Position numbers and translations under genes: made by a program. Below, in pieces: positions 43,900 to 51,837 of a DNA stretch of 64,000 bases. The DNA lies in the NCBI RefSeq assembly GCF_019801145.1, contig NZ_JAHVJQ010000005.1, forward strand, positions 124,001-188,000. The letters are read 5' to 3'. The stretch comes from Leisingera aquaemixtae (GTDB lineage: Bacteria > Pseudomonadota > Alphaproteobacteria > Rhodobacterales > Rhodobacteraceae). A model generated the notes under the pieces. That model was given only the letters and a program-made list of their open reading frames with translations, did not search any database and was not told where the DNA came from. Within the stretch, counting starts at the first letter, position 1, and every line of letters starts with the position of its first letter.

Positions 43900-46218
43900 A
43901 TGAAAGACCATCAGACCATCAGCGGCGCCGTACACCATGACCGCCAGCACGACAGTGCCATCAAGCATGTGACCGGCCGCGCCGAATACACCGACGATAT
44001 CGCCGAGCCCTATGGCACGCTGCACGCTTACCTTGGTGTCTCCACCGTGGCCCACGCCAATATCAAGGGCATCGACCTGTCTGCCGTGCGCGCCGCGCCC
44101 GGCGTGGTGGATGTGCTGACCGCCGATGACATTCCCGGCGTCAACGACATCAGCCCCACCGGCAAGCATGACGAGCCGGTGTTCCCGACGGAGAAGGTCG
44201 AGTTCCACGGCCAGCCGATGTTTGCGGTGATCGCCGAAACCCGCGATGCCGCCCGCCGTGCCGCCGAACTGGCGCAGGTGGACTACGAGGTGCTGCCGCA
44301 CGCGCTGGACCCGGTTCAGGCGCAGGAAGCCGGCTATCCGATGATCACCGATCCGCTGAAGCTGGAGCGCGGCGATGTGGAGGCCGGCCGCAAGGGCGCT
44401 CCGCACCGCATCCAGGCGCAGATGACCGTCGGCGGCCAAGACCACATGTATCTGGAAGGCCATATCGCCTTTGCCGTCCCTGGCGAGGATGAAGATGTGA
44501 CCGTGCATTGCTCCACCCAGCACCCCAGCGAGGCGCAGCATATGGTGGCGCATGTCCTGGGCGTGGCGAACAACGCGGTGACCGTCAACGTGCGCCGCAT
44601 GGGCGGCGGCTTTGGCGGCAAGGAAAGCCAGATGAACCTGTTCTGCGCGGTGGCCGCGATTGCCGCGAAGAAGCACAACCGCCCCGTCAAGATCCGCCCG
44701 GACCGCGACCAGGACATGACCGCCACCGGCAAGCGCCATGACTTCGTGATCGACTATGACGTGGCCTTTGACGACGCGGGCCGCATTCAGGCGGTCGAGG
44801 GCGGCTTTGCCGCGCGTTGCGGCTATTCCTCGGACCTGTCCGGTCCGGTCACCGACCGCGCGCTGTTCCATGCGGACAACGCCTATTTCTACCCGAACGT
44901 GCTGCTGAAAAGCCGCCCGATGAAGACCAACACCGTCTCCAACACCGCCTTCCGCGGCTTTGGCGGCCCCCAGGGTGTGGTTGCAGCGGAGCGGATGATC
45001 GAGGAAATCGCCTATGCCCTCGGCAAGGACCCTCTGGATGTGCGTAAGGCCAACTTCTATGGCGAAGAGGGCCGGGATCTGACGCCCTACCATCAGAAGG
45101 TGGAGGACAACATCCTCGACCGGCTGATCACGGAGTTGGAGGAAAACGCAGAGTACCGCAAGCGCCGGGAAGAGATCATCGCCTTCAACAAGGAGTCGAA
45201 GATCATCAAGAAGGGCATTGCCCTGACGCCGGTGAAATTCGGCATCTCCTTCACCGCGACCTGGTACAACCAGGCGGGTTCGCTGATCCATGTCTATAAT
45301 GACGGCTCGATCCACCTGAACCACGGCGGCACCGAGATGGGGCAGGGCCTCAACACCAAGGTGGCGCAGGTTGTGGCCGATGCCTTCCAGGTGGATTTCG
45401 AGCGTATCAAGATCACCAAGACCACCACCGAGAAGGTGCCGAACACCTCCGCCACCGCGGCCTCGTCCGGGTCGGACCTCAACGGCATGGCGGCGCTGGA
45501 TGCGGCGGAGCAGATCATTGCCCGGCTGACCAAGTTCGCGGCCGAAAAACACGGCGTGTCCGAGGCGGAAGTTGAATTCCTGCCCAACCGCGTGCGCGTC
45601 GGCGGCGAGGTGATCCCCTTCGACACGCTGGTGAAAGAGGCCTATATGGCCCGCGTCCACCTGTCGGCGGCGGGGTTCTACAAGACACCGGAAATCCACT
45701 GGGACCGCGCGGCAGGTAAGGGCCAGCCGTTCTTCTACTACGCCTATGGCGCGTCCTGCTCCGAGGTGTCTGTCGACACTCTGACCGGCGAATACCGGGT
45801 GGAGCGCACCGACATCCTGCATGACGTGGGCCGCTCGCTGAACCCGATCCTGGACAAGGGCCAGGTGGAGGGCGCCTTCATCCAGGGCATGGGCTGGCTG
45901 ACCACCGAGGAACTGTGGTGGGACGGCGAAGGCCGCCTGCGCACCCATGCGCCCTCGACCTACAAGATCCCGCTGGCCTCTGACCGGCCGCGCATCTTCA
46001 ACACCCGGCTGGCCGAATGGTCGGTGAACAAGAAGCGCACCATCAAGCGGTCCAAGGCCGTGGGCGAGCCGCCGTTCATGCTGGGCATCTCGGTGTTCGA
46101 GGCGCTGTCGATGGCTGTTGCCAGCACCGCGGACTACAAGGTCTGCCCGCGCCTGGATGCGCCGGCCACGCCGGAGCGCGTGCTGATGGCGATCGAAACC
46201 CTCAAAGGGCAGGGCTGA
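43900..46218 (+). CDS. xdhB: Xanthine dehydrogenase molybdopterin subunit XdhB
   Basis: A 772-residue large subunit that oxidises hypoxanthine and xanthine to urate at a molybdenum-cytosine/molybdopterin site. Cofactor-binding motifs are GGGFGGKES (about residue 235), FRGFGGPQG (about 350) and the GTEMGQGLNTKV loop; the active-site Glu region lies near the C-terminus in KAVGEPPFML. Length is normal. A GAGGAG ribosome site precedes the ATG. Dependence on molybdate links it to modABC. Confidence 0.95.
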   Translation: MKDHQTISGAVHHDRQHDSAIKHVTGRAEYTDDIAEPYGTLHAYLGVSTVAHANIKGIDLSAVRAAPGVVDVLTADDIPGVNDISPTGKHDEPVFPTEKVEFHGQPMFAVIAETRDAARRAAELAQVDYEVLPHALDPVQAQEAGYPMITDPLKLERGDVEAGRKGAPHRIQAQMTVGGQDHMYLEGHIAFAVPGEDEDVTVHCSTQHPSEAQHMVAHVLGVANNAVTVNVRRMGGGFGGKESQMNLFCAVAAIAAKKHNRPVKIRPDRDQDMTATGKRHDFVIDYDVAFDDAGRIQAVEGGFAARCGYSSDLSGPVTDRALFHADNAYFYPNVLLKSRPMKTNTVSNTAFRGFGGPQGVVAAERMIEEIAYALGKDPLDVRKANFYGEEGRDLTPYHQKVEDNILDRLITELEENAEYRKRREEIIAFNKESKIIKKGIALTPVKFGISFTATWYNQAGSLIHVYNDGSIHLNHGGTEMGQGLNTKVAQVVADAFQVDFERIKITKTTTEKVPNTSATAASSGSDLNGMAALDAAEQIIARLTKFAAEKHGVSEAEVEFLPNRVRVGGEVIPFDTLVKEAYMARVHLSAAGFYKTPEIHWDRAAGKGQPFFYYAYGASCSEVSVDTLTGEYRVERTDILHDVGRSLNPILDKGQVEGAFIQGMGWLTTEELWWDGEGRLRTHAPSTYKIPLASDRPRIFNTRLAEWSVNKKRTIKRSKAVGEPPFMLGISVFEALSMAVASTADYKVCPRLDAPATPERVLMAIETLKGQG

Positions 46219-46221
46219 GCC

Positions 46222-47115
46222 ATGACCCGCCGCCTCTCCCTCCAGGACTTTCTGGCCAGCCACAAGCATGTGGTGCAGGTCGCGCTGACCCGCGTCCGCG
46301 GATCCTCCCCGCGCGAAACCGGCACCTGCATGTTTGTGGCGGCGGAAGGCCTGTGGGGGACCATTGGCGGCGGCCAGCTAGAATATATCGCCATCGACCA
46401 TGCTCGGCGGATGCTGAAGCAGGATGTGATCAGCGACACGCTGGATGTGCCGCTGGGGCCGGAGATCGGCCAGTGCTGCGGCGGCCGCGTGGAAATGTCG
46501 CTGGCGCAGATGCGCCAGGCCGACCGCGACGATGCCATTGCCCGCCAGCAGGCCGAGGAACAGGCGCTGCCGCATGTCTATGTGATGGGCGCGGGCCATG
46601 TGGGCCGGGCGCTGGCGGATCTTTTCCAGCACATGCCGGTGCGCTGCATCCTGGTCGATCAGCGCGCCGAAGAACTGGCCTTGTGCAACGCGGATGTGGA
46701 AATCCGCCAAAGTGCAATTCCTGAGATCGACATTGCCACCGCACCCGCGGGCAGCGCCTTTGTCGTTCTCACCCATGATCACGCGCTCGACTTCCTGCTT
46801 GCTTCCGCTGCCCTGCAGCGCGGCGATGCAGGCTATGTCGGCCTGATCGGATCGGCCACCAAGCGGGAGAAGTTCCGCCGCTGGTGCCGGGACCATTGCG
46901 ACGGTCTGGGAACCGACCGTCTCATCTGCCCCATCGGGGCAAGCGGTAGCCGCGACAAGCGGCCCAGCGTCATCGCGGCCTTCGTGGCGGCGGAAGTGAT
47001 CGCTGATTTGACCTCTGAAACTGCCGCGTCCGCTCCATCACGGAGCACTGACCTGCCCCAAGCGGGTAAGCAACCGGACGCAGAGGGAGACACGGCTGGA
47101 GCAATCAGCCGTTAA
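46222..47115 (+). CDS. xdhC: Xanthine dehydrogenase accessory protein XdhC
   Basis: A 297-residue molybdenum-cofactor chaperone of the XdhC/CoxI family, needed to insert sulfurated cofactor into XdhB. The N-terminal part has RGSSPRETGTCMFV and GTIGGGQLE; the C-terminal Rossmann-like part has VMGAGHVGRALA and GLIGSATKREKF. The last 30 residues are polar, poorly conserved in type. Three bases separate it from xdhB. Confidence 0.93.
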   Translation: MTRRLSLQDFLASHKHVVQVALTRVRGSSPRETGTCMFVAAEGLWGTIGGGQLEYIAIDHARRMLKQDVISDTLDVPLGPEIGQCCGGRVEMSLAQMRQADRDDAIARQQAEEQALPHVYVMGAGHVGRALADLFQHMPVRCILVDQRAEELALCNADVEIRQSAIPEIDIATAPAGSAFVVLTHDHALDFLLASAALQRGDAGYVGLIGSATKREKFRRWCRDHCDGLGTDRLICPIGASGSRDKRPSVIAAFVAAEVIADLTSETAASAPSRSTDLPQAGKQPDAEGDTAGAISR

Positions 47116-47146
47116 GACTGCGTCCTCTTGACAGGAGGAGGCCGCC

Positions 47147-48739
47147 ATGACCGGGCGGAGCTACACGTACAAACTGTTCGCGCGGAATGACTTCAGTGCA
47201 TTCTGGGCGCTGTTCACCGACAACCTGATCAATCTGATCGTGCTTTCGGGCATCTGTCAGTTTGTCTTCAACATGCCTGCCGACATCGTGTTCGGCCGCA
47301 TCGTGCCCGGCGCCGCAGTGGCGATCCTGGCCGGTATCGCGGTCTACACCTGGCTGGCCAAGCACACCGCCGAGAAAGAAGGCCGCGACGTGACCGCGCT
47401 GCCCTATGGCATCTCGACCCCGGTGATGTTCGTCTATCTGTTCGGCGTGATCGGGCCGATCTACTGGTCCACCAATGACGCCATGCTGGCCTGGCAGGTG
47501 GGTATCGGCGCGGGCTTCATGGGCGGCATCGTTGCCGGTCTTGGCGCCATCGTCGGCCCCTGGCTCAAGCGGGTGACGCCGCGCGCCGGCATGCTGGGCA
47601 CGCTCTGCGGGATCGCGCTGGTGTTCATCGGCACCGTGCCGCTGGCAACGATTTTCGAAGATCCGTTCATCGGCTTTGCCTCGATGATCATCATCCTGTG
47701 GGGTCTGGTGGGCCGCCACCGGCTGCCGTTCAACATCCCCGCGGGCCTCTTGGCGCTGATCGTCGGCACCGTTGTGGCGCTGGCGATGGGCAAGGCCTCG
47801 GTCTCGATCGAGGGCGTGGGCGTCTACCTGCCGGTTCCCTACTTCGGCGACCTGGTTGCGGGCATCCAGCATCTGTTTGCCAACCCGGAGCTGTTCCTGG
47901 TGCTGGTGCCGGTGCAGATCTACAACTTCATCGAAACCATGAACAACGTCGAAAGCGCCGAAGCGGCAGGCGACCACTATCCGGTGGCCCTGTGCCAGGT
48001 GACCGACGGTGTCGGCACCATGATCGGTGCGGTCTTCGGCTCGCCGTTCCCGACCACCGCCTATATCGGCCACCCGGCCTACAAGCGGATGGGCGCGCGC
48101 TCCGGCTATATCATCGGCGTTGGCATCGTGATCCCCTTTGCCGCCTTCTTTGGCCTGCTGGCGTTCCTCAACACCCTGATCCCCGTGGCCGCTGCCGCGC
48201 CCGTGCTGGTGTTCGTGGCGCTCAGCCTGGTGACCAATACCGCGCATTCGGTGAAAACCGACCATATCGCCGCCGTGACCATCGCGATGATGCCGCATGT
48301 CTCGGCCTTCCTGGTGATCAAATGGGGCGCACTGGCAGGCGCACTGGGCGCACTAGGTGCCACCGGCATGGCCCAGCTGGGCGATCCGGAACTGACCGCA
48401 GCGCTGCTGCAGCAGGGCGCCCATTACGAGGGCCATCTGGCACTGAGCCAGGGTGCGATCCTGACCGGCCTGATCTGGGGCGCCATCGTCGCCAGCGTGA
48501 TCGACGGCGATTTCCGCAACGCGGGCGGCTTTGCCCTGGCGGCTGCGGTGATGTCGCTGGTCGGCGTGATCCACTCTGCCAGCCTGCATTGGCCGGAGTT
48601 CAGCGGTGTCGCCATGGGCTACCTGATCGCCGCCGGCTTCCTGTTCATCTACCCGATCTTCCACAAGGCGGATGAGCACGAGGAAGAAAAGGACGACGGT
48701 ATCAAGCCTCATGTGCCGCACCTGCCGGCAGGCGAATAA
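47147..48739 (+). CDS. NCS2/AzgA-like purine permease
   Basis: A 530-residue membrane protein with about 12-14 helices, of the xanthine/uracil/vitamin C permease superfamily. Family segments include ALPYGISTPVMFVYLFG, a QIYNFIETMNNVESAE helix and PFPTTAYIGHPAYKRMG. The C-terminus is a charged cytoplasmic tail. It sits between xdhC and guaD in the same direction, so guanine, hypoxanthine or xanthine uptake is likely. It differs from the NCS2 permease at 34457, giving the region two purine importers. Confidence 0.82.
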   Translation: MTGRSYTYKLFARNDFSAFWALFTDNLINLIVLSGICQFVFNMPADIVFGRIVPGAAVAILAGIAVYTWLAKHTAEKEGRDVTALPYGISTPVMFVYLFGVIGPIYWSTNDAMLAWQVGIGAGFMGGIVAGLGAIVGPWLKRVTPRAGMLGTLCGIALVFIGTVPLATIFEDPFIGFASMIIILWGLVGRHRLPFNIPAGLLALIVGTVVALAMGKASVSIEGVGVYLPVPYFGDLVAGIQHLFANPELFLVLVPVQIYNFIETMNNVESAEAAGDHYPVALCQVTDGVGTMIGAVFGSPFPTTAYIGHPAYKRMGARSGYIIGVGIVIPFAAFFGLLAFLNTLIPVAAAAPVLVFVALSLVTNTAHSVKTDHIAAVTIAMMPHVSAFLVIKWGALAGALGALGATGMAQLGDPELTAALLQQGAHYEGHLALSQGAILTGLIWGAIVASVIDGDFRNAGGFALAAAVMSLVGVIHSASLHWPEFSGVAMGYLIAAGFLFIYPIFHKADEHEEEKDDGIKPHVPHLPAGE

Positions 48740-48813
48740 TCCAACATGACACCCAAATGATAATGGGCAGGGGGCTGCGCGCCCCCTGCCTGCGAACCAA
48801 GGACATCAAAGAC

Positions 48814-50112
48814 ATGACATCGAAACAGACGCTGCTGCGCGGGCGGGTGCTTTCCTTCACCGCCGAACCGCAAGGGGCTGAGGACACCAGCGCCTATGAG
48901 TTCATCGAGGACGGCGCGCTGCTGGTCGCGGACGGCATGATCCTGGCCAAGGGCAGCTATGGCGATCTGGCCCAGCAGGCCGCAGAGGCGCAGGTGATCG
49001 ACCACCGCCCGAACATCCTGATGGCCGGCTTCATCGACACCCATCTGCATTTCCCGCAGGTGCAGGTGATCGCCTCCTGGGGCTCGCAGCTCTTGGAATG
49101 GCTGAACAACTACACCTTCCCCGAAGAAACCCGCTTTGCCGACGCAGGCCACAGTGCCGAGATGGCCGGGCATTTCTTCGACCTGCTGACCAGCCACGGC
49201 ACCACCACCGCAGTGGCCTACTGCTCGGTCCACAAAACCTCAGCCGAGGCCTATTTCACCGAGGCCGCCCGCCGCAACATGCGGATGATCGGCGGCAAGG
49301 TGCTGATGGACCGCAACGCGCCCGAGGGGCTGCTGGATACGCCGGTCAGCGGCTATGACGACACCAAGGCGCTGATCGCGAAATACCACGGCAAGGGCCG
49401 CGGCATGTATGCGATCACCCCGCGCTTTGCCATCACCTCCACCCCCGATCAGATGGAGATGGCCGGCGCGCTGGTGCAGGAACACCCGGACTGCTACGTG
49501 CAGACCCACCTGTCGGAAAACCACGACGAAATCGCCTTCACCGCTGAGCTGTACCCGCAGGCGCGCGACTATCTGGACGTCTACCAGTCCTACGGGCTGC
49601 TGACGGAAAAGATGCTGCTGGGCCATTCGATCCACCTGCAGCCGCGCGAGATCGACGCGCTGGCCGAGACCAAGGCCAAGCCGGTGTTCTGCCCGACCTC
49701 CAACCTGTTCCTGGGCAGCGGATTGTTTGACGACGCAGGCCTGCGCAGCCGCGGCATCACCAATGCGATTGCCACCGACATCGGCGCGGGCACCAGCTAT
49801 TCGATGCTGCAGACCCTGAACGAGGGCTACAAGGTACTGCAGCTGCAGAACCAGAAGCTGCACCCCTTGCGTGCCTTCCACTGGATCACCCGCGGCAACG
49901 CCGTGGCGCTGGGGCTGGAGGACAAGGTCGGCACGCTGGAGGCCGGCACCGAGGCCGATATCGTGGTGCTCGATTCCCGCGCCACACCGGCAATGGACCT
50001 GCGGATGCAGCGGGCAGAAACCCTGTCGGAGGAGCTGTTCATCCTGCAGACCCTGGGCGACGACCGGTCGATTGCGCAGACCTATGTTGCCGGGAAGCCG
50101 ATGAAAGGCTGA
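48814..50112 (+). CDS. guaD: Guanine deaminase
   Basis: A 432-residue zinc amidohydrolase that deaminates guanine to xanthine, feeding xanthine dehydrogenase. Metal and catalytic regions are GFIDTHLHFPQ, PRFAITSTP, QTHLSENHDE and GHSIHL, with the final Asp in TDIGAGTSYSM. The ATG at 48814 has AAGGA about ten bases upstream; an earlier in-frame ATG at 48757 adds a basic, unrelated 19 residues. Last gene of the xdh operon, followed by a strong terminator. Confidence 0.93.
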   Translation: MTSKQTLLRGRVLSFTAEPQGAEDTSAYEFIEDGALLVADGMILAKGSYGDLAQQAAEAQVIDHRPNILMAGFIDTHLHFPQVQVIASWGSQLLEWLNNYTFPEETRFADAGHSAEMAGHFFDLLTSHGTTTAVAYCSVHKTSAEAYFTEAARRNMRMIGGKVLMDRNAPEGLLDTPVSGYDDTKALIAKYHGKGRGMYAITPRFAITSTPDQMEMAGALVQEHPDCYVQTHLSENHDEIAFTAELYPQARDYLDVYQSYGLLTEKMLLGHSIHLQPREIDALAETKAKPVFCPTSNLFLGSGLFDDAGLRSRGITNAIATDIGAGTSYSMLQTLNEGYKVLQLQNQKLHPLRAFHWITRGNAVALGLEDKVGTLEAGTEADIVVLDSRATPAMDLRMQRAETLSEELFILQTLGDDRSIAQTYVAGKPMKG

Positions 50113-50165
50113 GCCTTCTTCCTGGCAGCCGGCCCCTTGTTGCCCGGCCGGCCAGAACACCGCCC

Positions 50166-50197
50166 GCGCCGCAGACATCCGTCTGCGGCGCTTTCTT
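50166..50197 (+). terminator. Intrinsic terminator after guaD
   Basis: A perfect 11-bp stem (GCGCCGCAGAC at 50166-50176, GTCTGCGGCGC at 50181-50191) with an ATCC loop is followed by TTTCTT. It lies 53 bases after the guaD stop. Confidence 0.88.
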
Positions 50198-50238
50198 ATG
50201 CCTTTCATTTAACATAACTCACATTACAGGCAGGAATG

Positions 50239-50270
50239 CCAGGCCAGGCTCCGGGTGGAGCCTGGCCTGG
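50239..50270. repeat. Perfect 14-bp palindrome before a transporter remnant
   Basis: CCAGGCCAGGCTCC (50239-50252) and GGAGCCTGGCCTGG (50257-50270) form a perfect stem around GGGT. No T-run follows, so it is not a classic terminator. It stands at the broken 5' edge of a formate/nitrite transporter fragment and could be a deletion scar or a dispersed element. Confidence 0.6.
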
Positions 50271-50318
50271 GGACATCGCGGGCTGCCGCCGGTTTGCCGG
50301 TCCTGGCACGAGGGGATT

Positions 50319-50648
50319 GTGCGCGGCATCCCCGCCGGGGTGCTGATCGCCGCGCTGGTCTGGATGCTGCCGCGGGCCAACGGCTCTGAACTGGCGCTGA
50401 TCGTTCTGTTCACCTGGCTGATTGCCCTGGGCGATTTCACCCATATCATCGCGGGCTCGGTCGAAATGGCCTTTCTCATGGTCCAGGGCGAGCTGGGCCT
50501 GTTCCCGGCGGTGTTCCGCTTCTTCCTGCCGGTCTTGCTCGGCAATGTGATCGGCGGCACGGCGGTGTTCACGCTGCTGACCTGGGCACAGATCCGGCCC
50601 GAGGTGAAAGAGGCTGAAGAACCGGAGGGGGACAGCCCGAACAGCTGA
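50319..50648 (+). pseudogene. C-terminal fragment of a formate/nitrite-family transporter
   Basis: About 109 codons matching only the last third of the formate/nitrite transporter (FocA/NirC/YfdC-like) family: GIPAGVLIAALVWMLP, then the helix pair around GDFTHIIAGSVEMAFLMV and LLGNVIGGTAVFTLL, then a polar tail. Full-length members have about 260-290 residues. The frame is open for some codons upstream but the encoded sequence is unlike the family, and guaD ends only 206 bases earlier, so the 5' two-thirds is missing. The GTG at 50319 is a formal start only. Probably an inactive remnant. Confidence 0.72.
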
Positions 50649-50766
50649 GCCGCCCTGGCACTGCAAACAGCGGATTCGGCATCCGGGCTTGCCCGGCGGC
50701 GGCCTGCGCCTGCGGGCTTCCTTGCTGCTGCTCAAACAGCGGCGGCAAAAAAACACGAAACCTCAC

Positions 50767-50791
50767 GGAACCTTTTTCCGGGTCAGGCGTC
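50767..50791 (+). promoter_or_regulatory. ECF-sigma-type promoter P1 (GGAAC-N16-CGTC)
   Basis: GGAAC at 50767-50771 and CGTC at 50788-50791, 16 bases apart. It matches the GGAAC/CGTT class used by EcfG-like general stress sigma factors, with one deviation in the -10. It lies just before a predicted small RNA ending in a terminator at 50862-50891. Confidence 0.55.
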
Positions 50792-50796
50792 TTACC

Positions 50797-50891
50797 TGTG
50801 ATAGCAGCCTGTAACTGCTTCTGGACCCGTCCCCATTGGTCCGCCGACTTTGCCCCCGCAGCATTTCTGCGGGGGCTTTTTCCTTTGTGTT
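50797..50891 (+). ncRNA. Candidate stress-induced small RNA
   Basis: About 95 bases between promoter P1 and a strong intrinsic terminator, without an ATG-initiated frame. It can fold into three hairpins: AGCAG/CTGCT (50803-50807 with 50815-50819), GGACC/GGTCC (50823-50827 with 50838-50842, C-rich loop CGTCCCCATT) and the terminator. A C-rich exposed loop is common in regulatory RNAs that pair with G-rich ribosome sites. The 5' end is inferred as about six bases after the -10. No known RNA family is recognised. It could alternatively be only the leader of the gene at 51007, but the internal terminator and separate promoter P2 argue against that. Confidence 0.5.
50862..50891 (+). terminator. 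Intrinsic terminator of the candidate small RNA
   Basis: A perfect 10-bp stem (GCCCCCGCAG at 50862-50871, CTGCGGGGGC at 50877-50886) with loop CATTT is followed by TTTTT. No protein gene ends just before it on the plus strand. Confidence 0.88.
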
Positions 50892-50948
50892 CAGACAGAT
50901 GCGGAAAGCCGGTTTCGGCGGTTTCCGGCGCAGCCTTGGCAAAAGACG

Positions 50949-50974
50949 GGAACCAGCCCGCTTTGCCGTGCGTT
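50949..50974 (+). promoter_or_regulatory. ECF-sigma-type promoter P2 (GGAAC-N17-CGTT)
   Basis: GGAAC at 50949-50953 and CGTT at 50971-50974, exactly 17 bases apart, 32 bases before the ATG of the gene at 51007. This matches the EcfG-like general stress promoter consensus and recurs with identical spacing at P3 and P4. Confidence 0.68.
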
Positions 50975-51006
50975 GATCCGCCAATGCAACCCGAGAGGAA
51001 CGAGTT

Positions 51007-51330
51007 ATGAAACCTTCCGTTATTTTCGCCGCCATTGCCGCAGTTGTTGTGCTGGTGTTTGCAATCTACATGATCGACATCGATCAGACCGAGGAAACCC
51101 GCCTGCCTGACGTCGACGTCAGCGTCGAGGGCGGTCAGCTGCCCGAATTCAAGGCCGAAGTCGGCGACATCGATACCGGCACCAAAGAGGTGACCGTGAC
51201 CGTCCCGACCGTCGACATCCAGAGCCCGGAAGAAGAGGCCGCCGAGGAAGGCAGCACGGAAGCCGCTGAAGAAACCGCGCAGGACACAGGTACGGAACCG
51301 GCTGAGGAAGACGCCACCAAGGAAAACTGA
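51007..51330 (+). CDS. Membrane-anchored acidic protein of unknown function
   Basis: A 107-residue protein with one N-terminal membrane helix (about residues 5-22) and a strongly acidic remainder, rich in Glu, Asp and Thr, ending EDATKEN. With positive charge before the helix and acid after it, the tail is probably periplasmic. The ATG has an AGAGGAA ribosome site. It stands alone between promoter P2 and a hairpin. I do not recognise the family. The promoter type suggests a stress-induced envelope role. Confidence 0.75.
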   Translation: MKPSVIFAAIAAVVVLVFAIYMIDIDQTEETRLPDVDVSVEGGQLPEFKAEVGDIDTGTKEVTVTVPTVDIQSPEEEAAEEGSTEAAEETAQDTGTEPAEEDATKEN

Positions 51331-51358
51331 TCCGGCCCCCGGACACAGACCGCAGTTT

Positions 51359-51387
51359 GCAAAGCCGCGCCCGCAGCGCGGCTTTGC
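51359..51387 (+). terminator. Hairpin after the acidic membrane protein gene
   Basis: A perfect 12-bp stem (GCAAAGCCGCGC at 51359-51370, GCGCGGCTTTGC at 51376-51387) with loop CCGCA. No clean T-run follows, but the stem strength and position suggest termination. Confidence 0.65.
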
Positions 51388-51450
51388 CGTGTTCCGGCCC
51401 TATCTAACGACGGGAGAGCTGTCATAAAATCAGCCACTTGCCGGACTTCG

Positions 51451-51476
51451 GGAACCAAAGCCCGGCAGCCCGCGTT
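51451..51476 (+). promoter_or_regulatory. ECF-sigma-type promoter P3 (GGAAC-N17-CGTT)
   Basis: GGAAC at 51451-51455 and CGTT at 51473-51476, 17 bases apart, 35 bases before the ATG at 51512. Same sequence and spacing as P2 and P4. Confidence 0.68.
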
Positions 51477-51511
51477 ACCCTGCCACAGCGCCTAGCCGAA
51501 GGGAGAACACT

Positions 51512-51697
51512 ATGGAATATGGTCTGATTGGCCTGCTGGTCCTGGCTGCCGACATCTACGCAATCATCCAGGTCCTGGGGTCCGGGGCTTCGACTGCCGC
51601 AAAAATCATCTGGGTGCTGGTCATCCTCATCCTGCCGGTGCTGGGGTTCATCGCCTGGCTGATCGCAGGCCCGCGGTCTTCCGCTGCGAGCATCTGA
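51512..51697 (+). CDS. Small PLDc_N-type membrane protein
   Basis: A 61-residue protein with two membrane helices separated by a short loop (LLVLAADIYAIIQVL and IIWVLVILILPVLGFIAWLI). This is the PLDc_N domain, usually found at the N-terminus of cardiolipin synthases but also as a stand-alone small membrane protein; the PxxGxxxWL box is present. No nuclease or phospholipase domain follows. AAGGGAGA precedes the ATG. Expressed from P3 and ended by a strong terminator. Confidence 0.82.
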   Translation: MEYGLIGLLVLAADIYAIIQVLGSGASTAAKIIWVLVILILPVLGFIAWLIAGPRSSAASI

Positions 51698-51719
51698 ACG
51701 GCCCGTTCCTGACACCGCC

Positions 51720-51749
51720 CGGCCCGGCTCGCGCAGCCGGGCCGTTTTT
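51720..51749 (+). terminator. Intrinsic terminator after the PLDc_N gene
   Basis: A perfect 10-bp stem (CGGCCCGGCT at 51720-51729, AGCCGGGCCG at 51735-51744) with a CGCGC loop is followed by TTTTT. Confidence 0.92.
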
Positions 51750-51760
51750 CTTTCGTTGAG

Positions 51761-51786
51761 GGAACCCGCCGCCGCCCCGGCACGTT
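51761..51786 (+). promoter_or_regulatory. ECF-sigma-type promoter P4 (GGAAC-N17-CGTT)
   Basis: GGAAC at 51761-51765 and CGTT at 51783-51786, 17 bases apart, 51 bases before the ATG at 51838. It would drive the three-gene YqjD/YqjE/DUF3618-like operon. Confidence 0.68.
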
Positions 51787-51837
51787 TCCCCAGTACACGC
51801 TCACCTGTGACAGCCCGACAGCAGAAAGGCATATGAC

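Noticed and set aside
42349-46269. A 1306-codon open frame on the minus strand opposite xdhA and xdhB
   Set aside because: It mirrors two clear enzymes in register, has His/Arg/Gly-rich composition and no recognisable domain. High GC content leaves antisense frames open.
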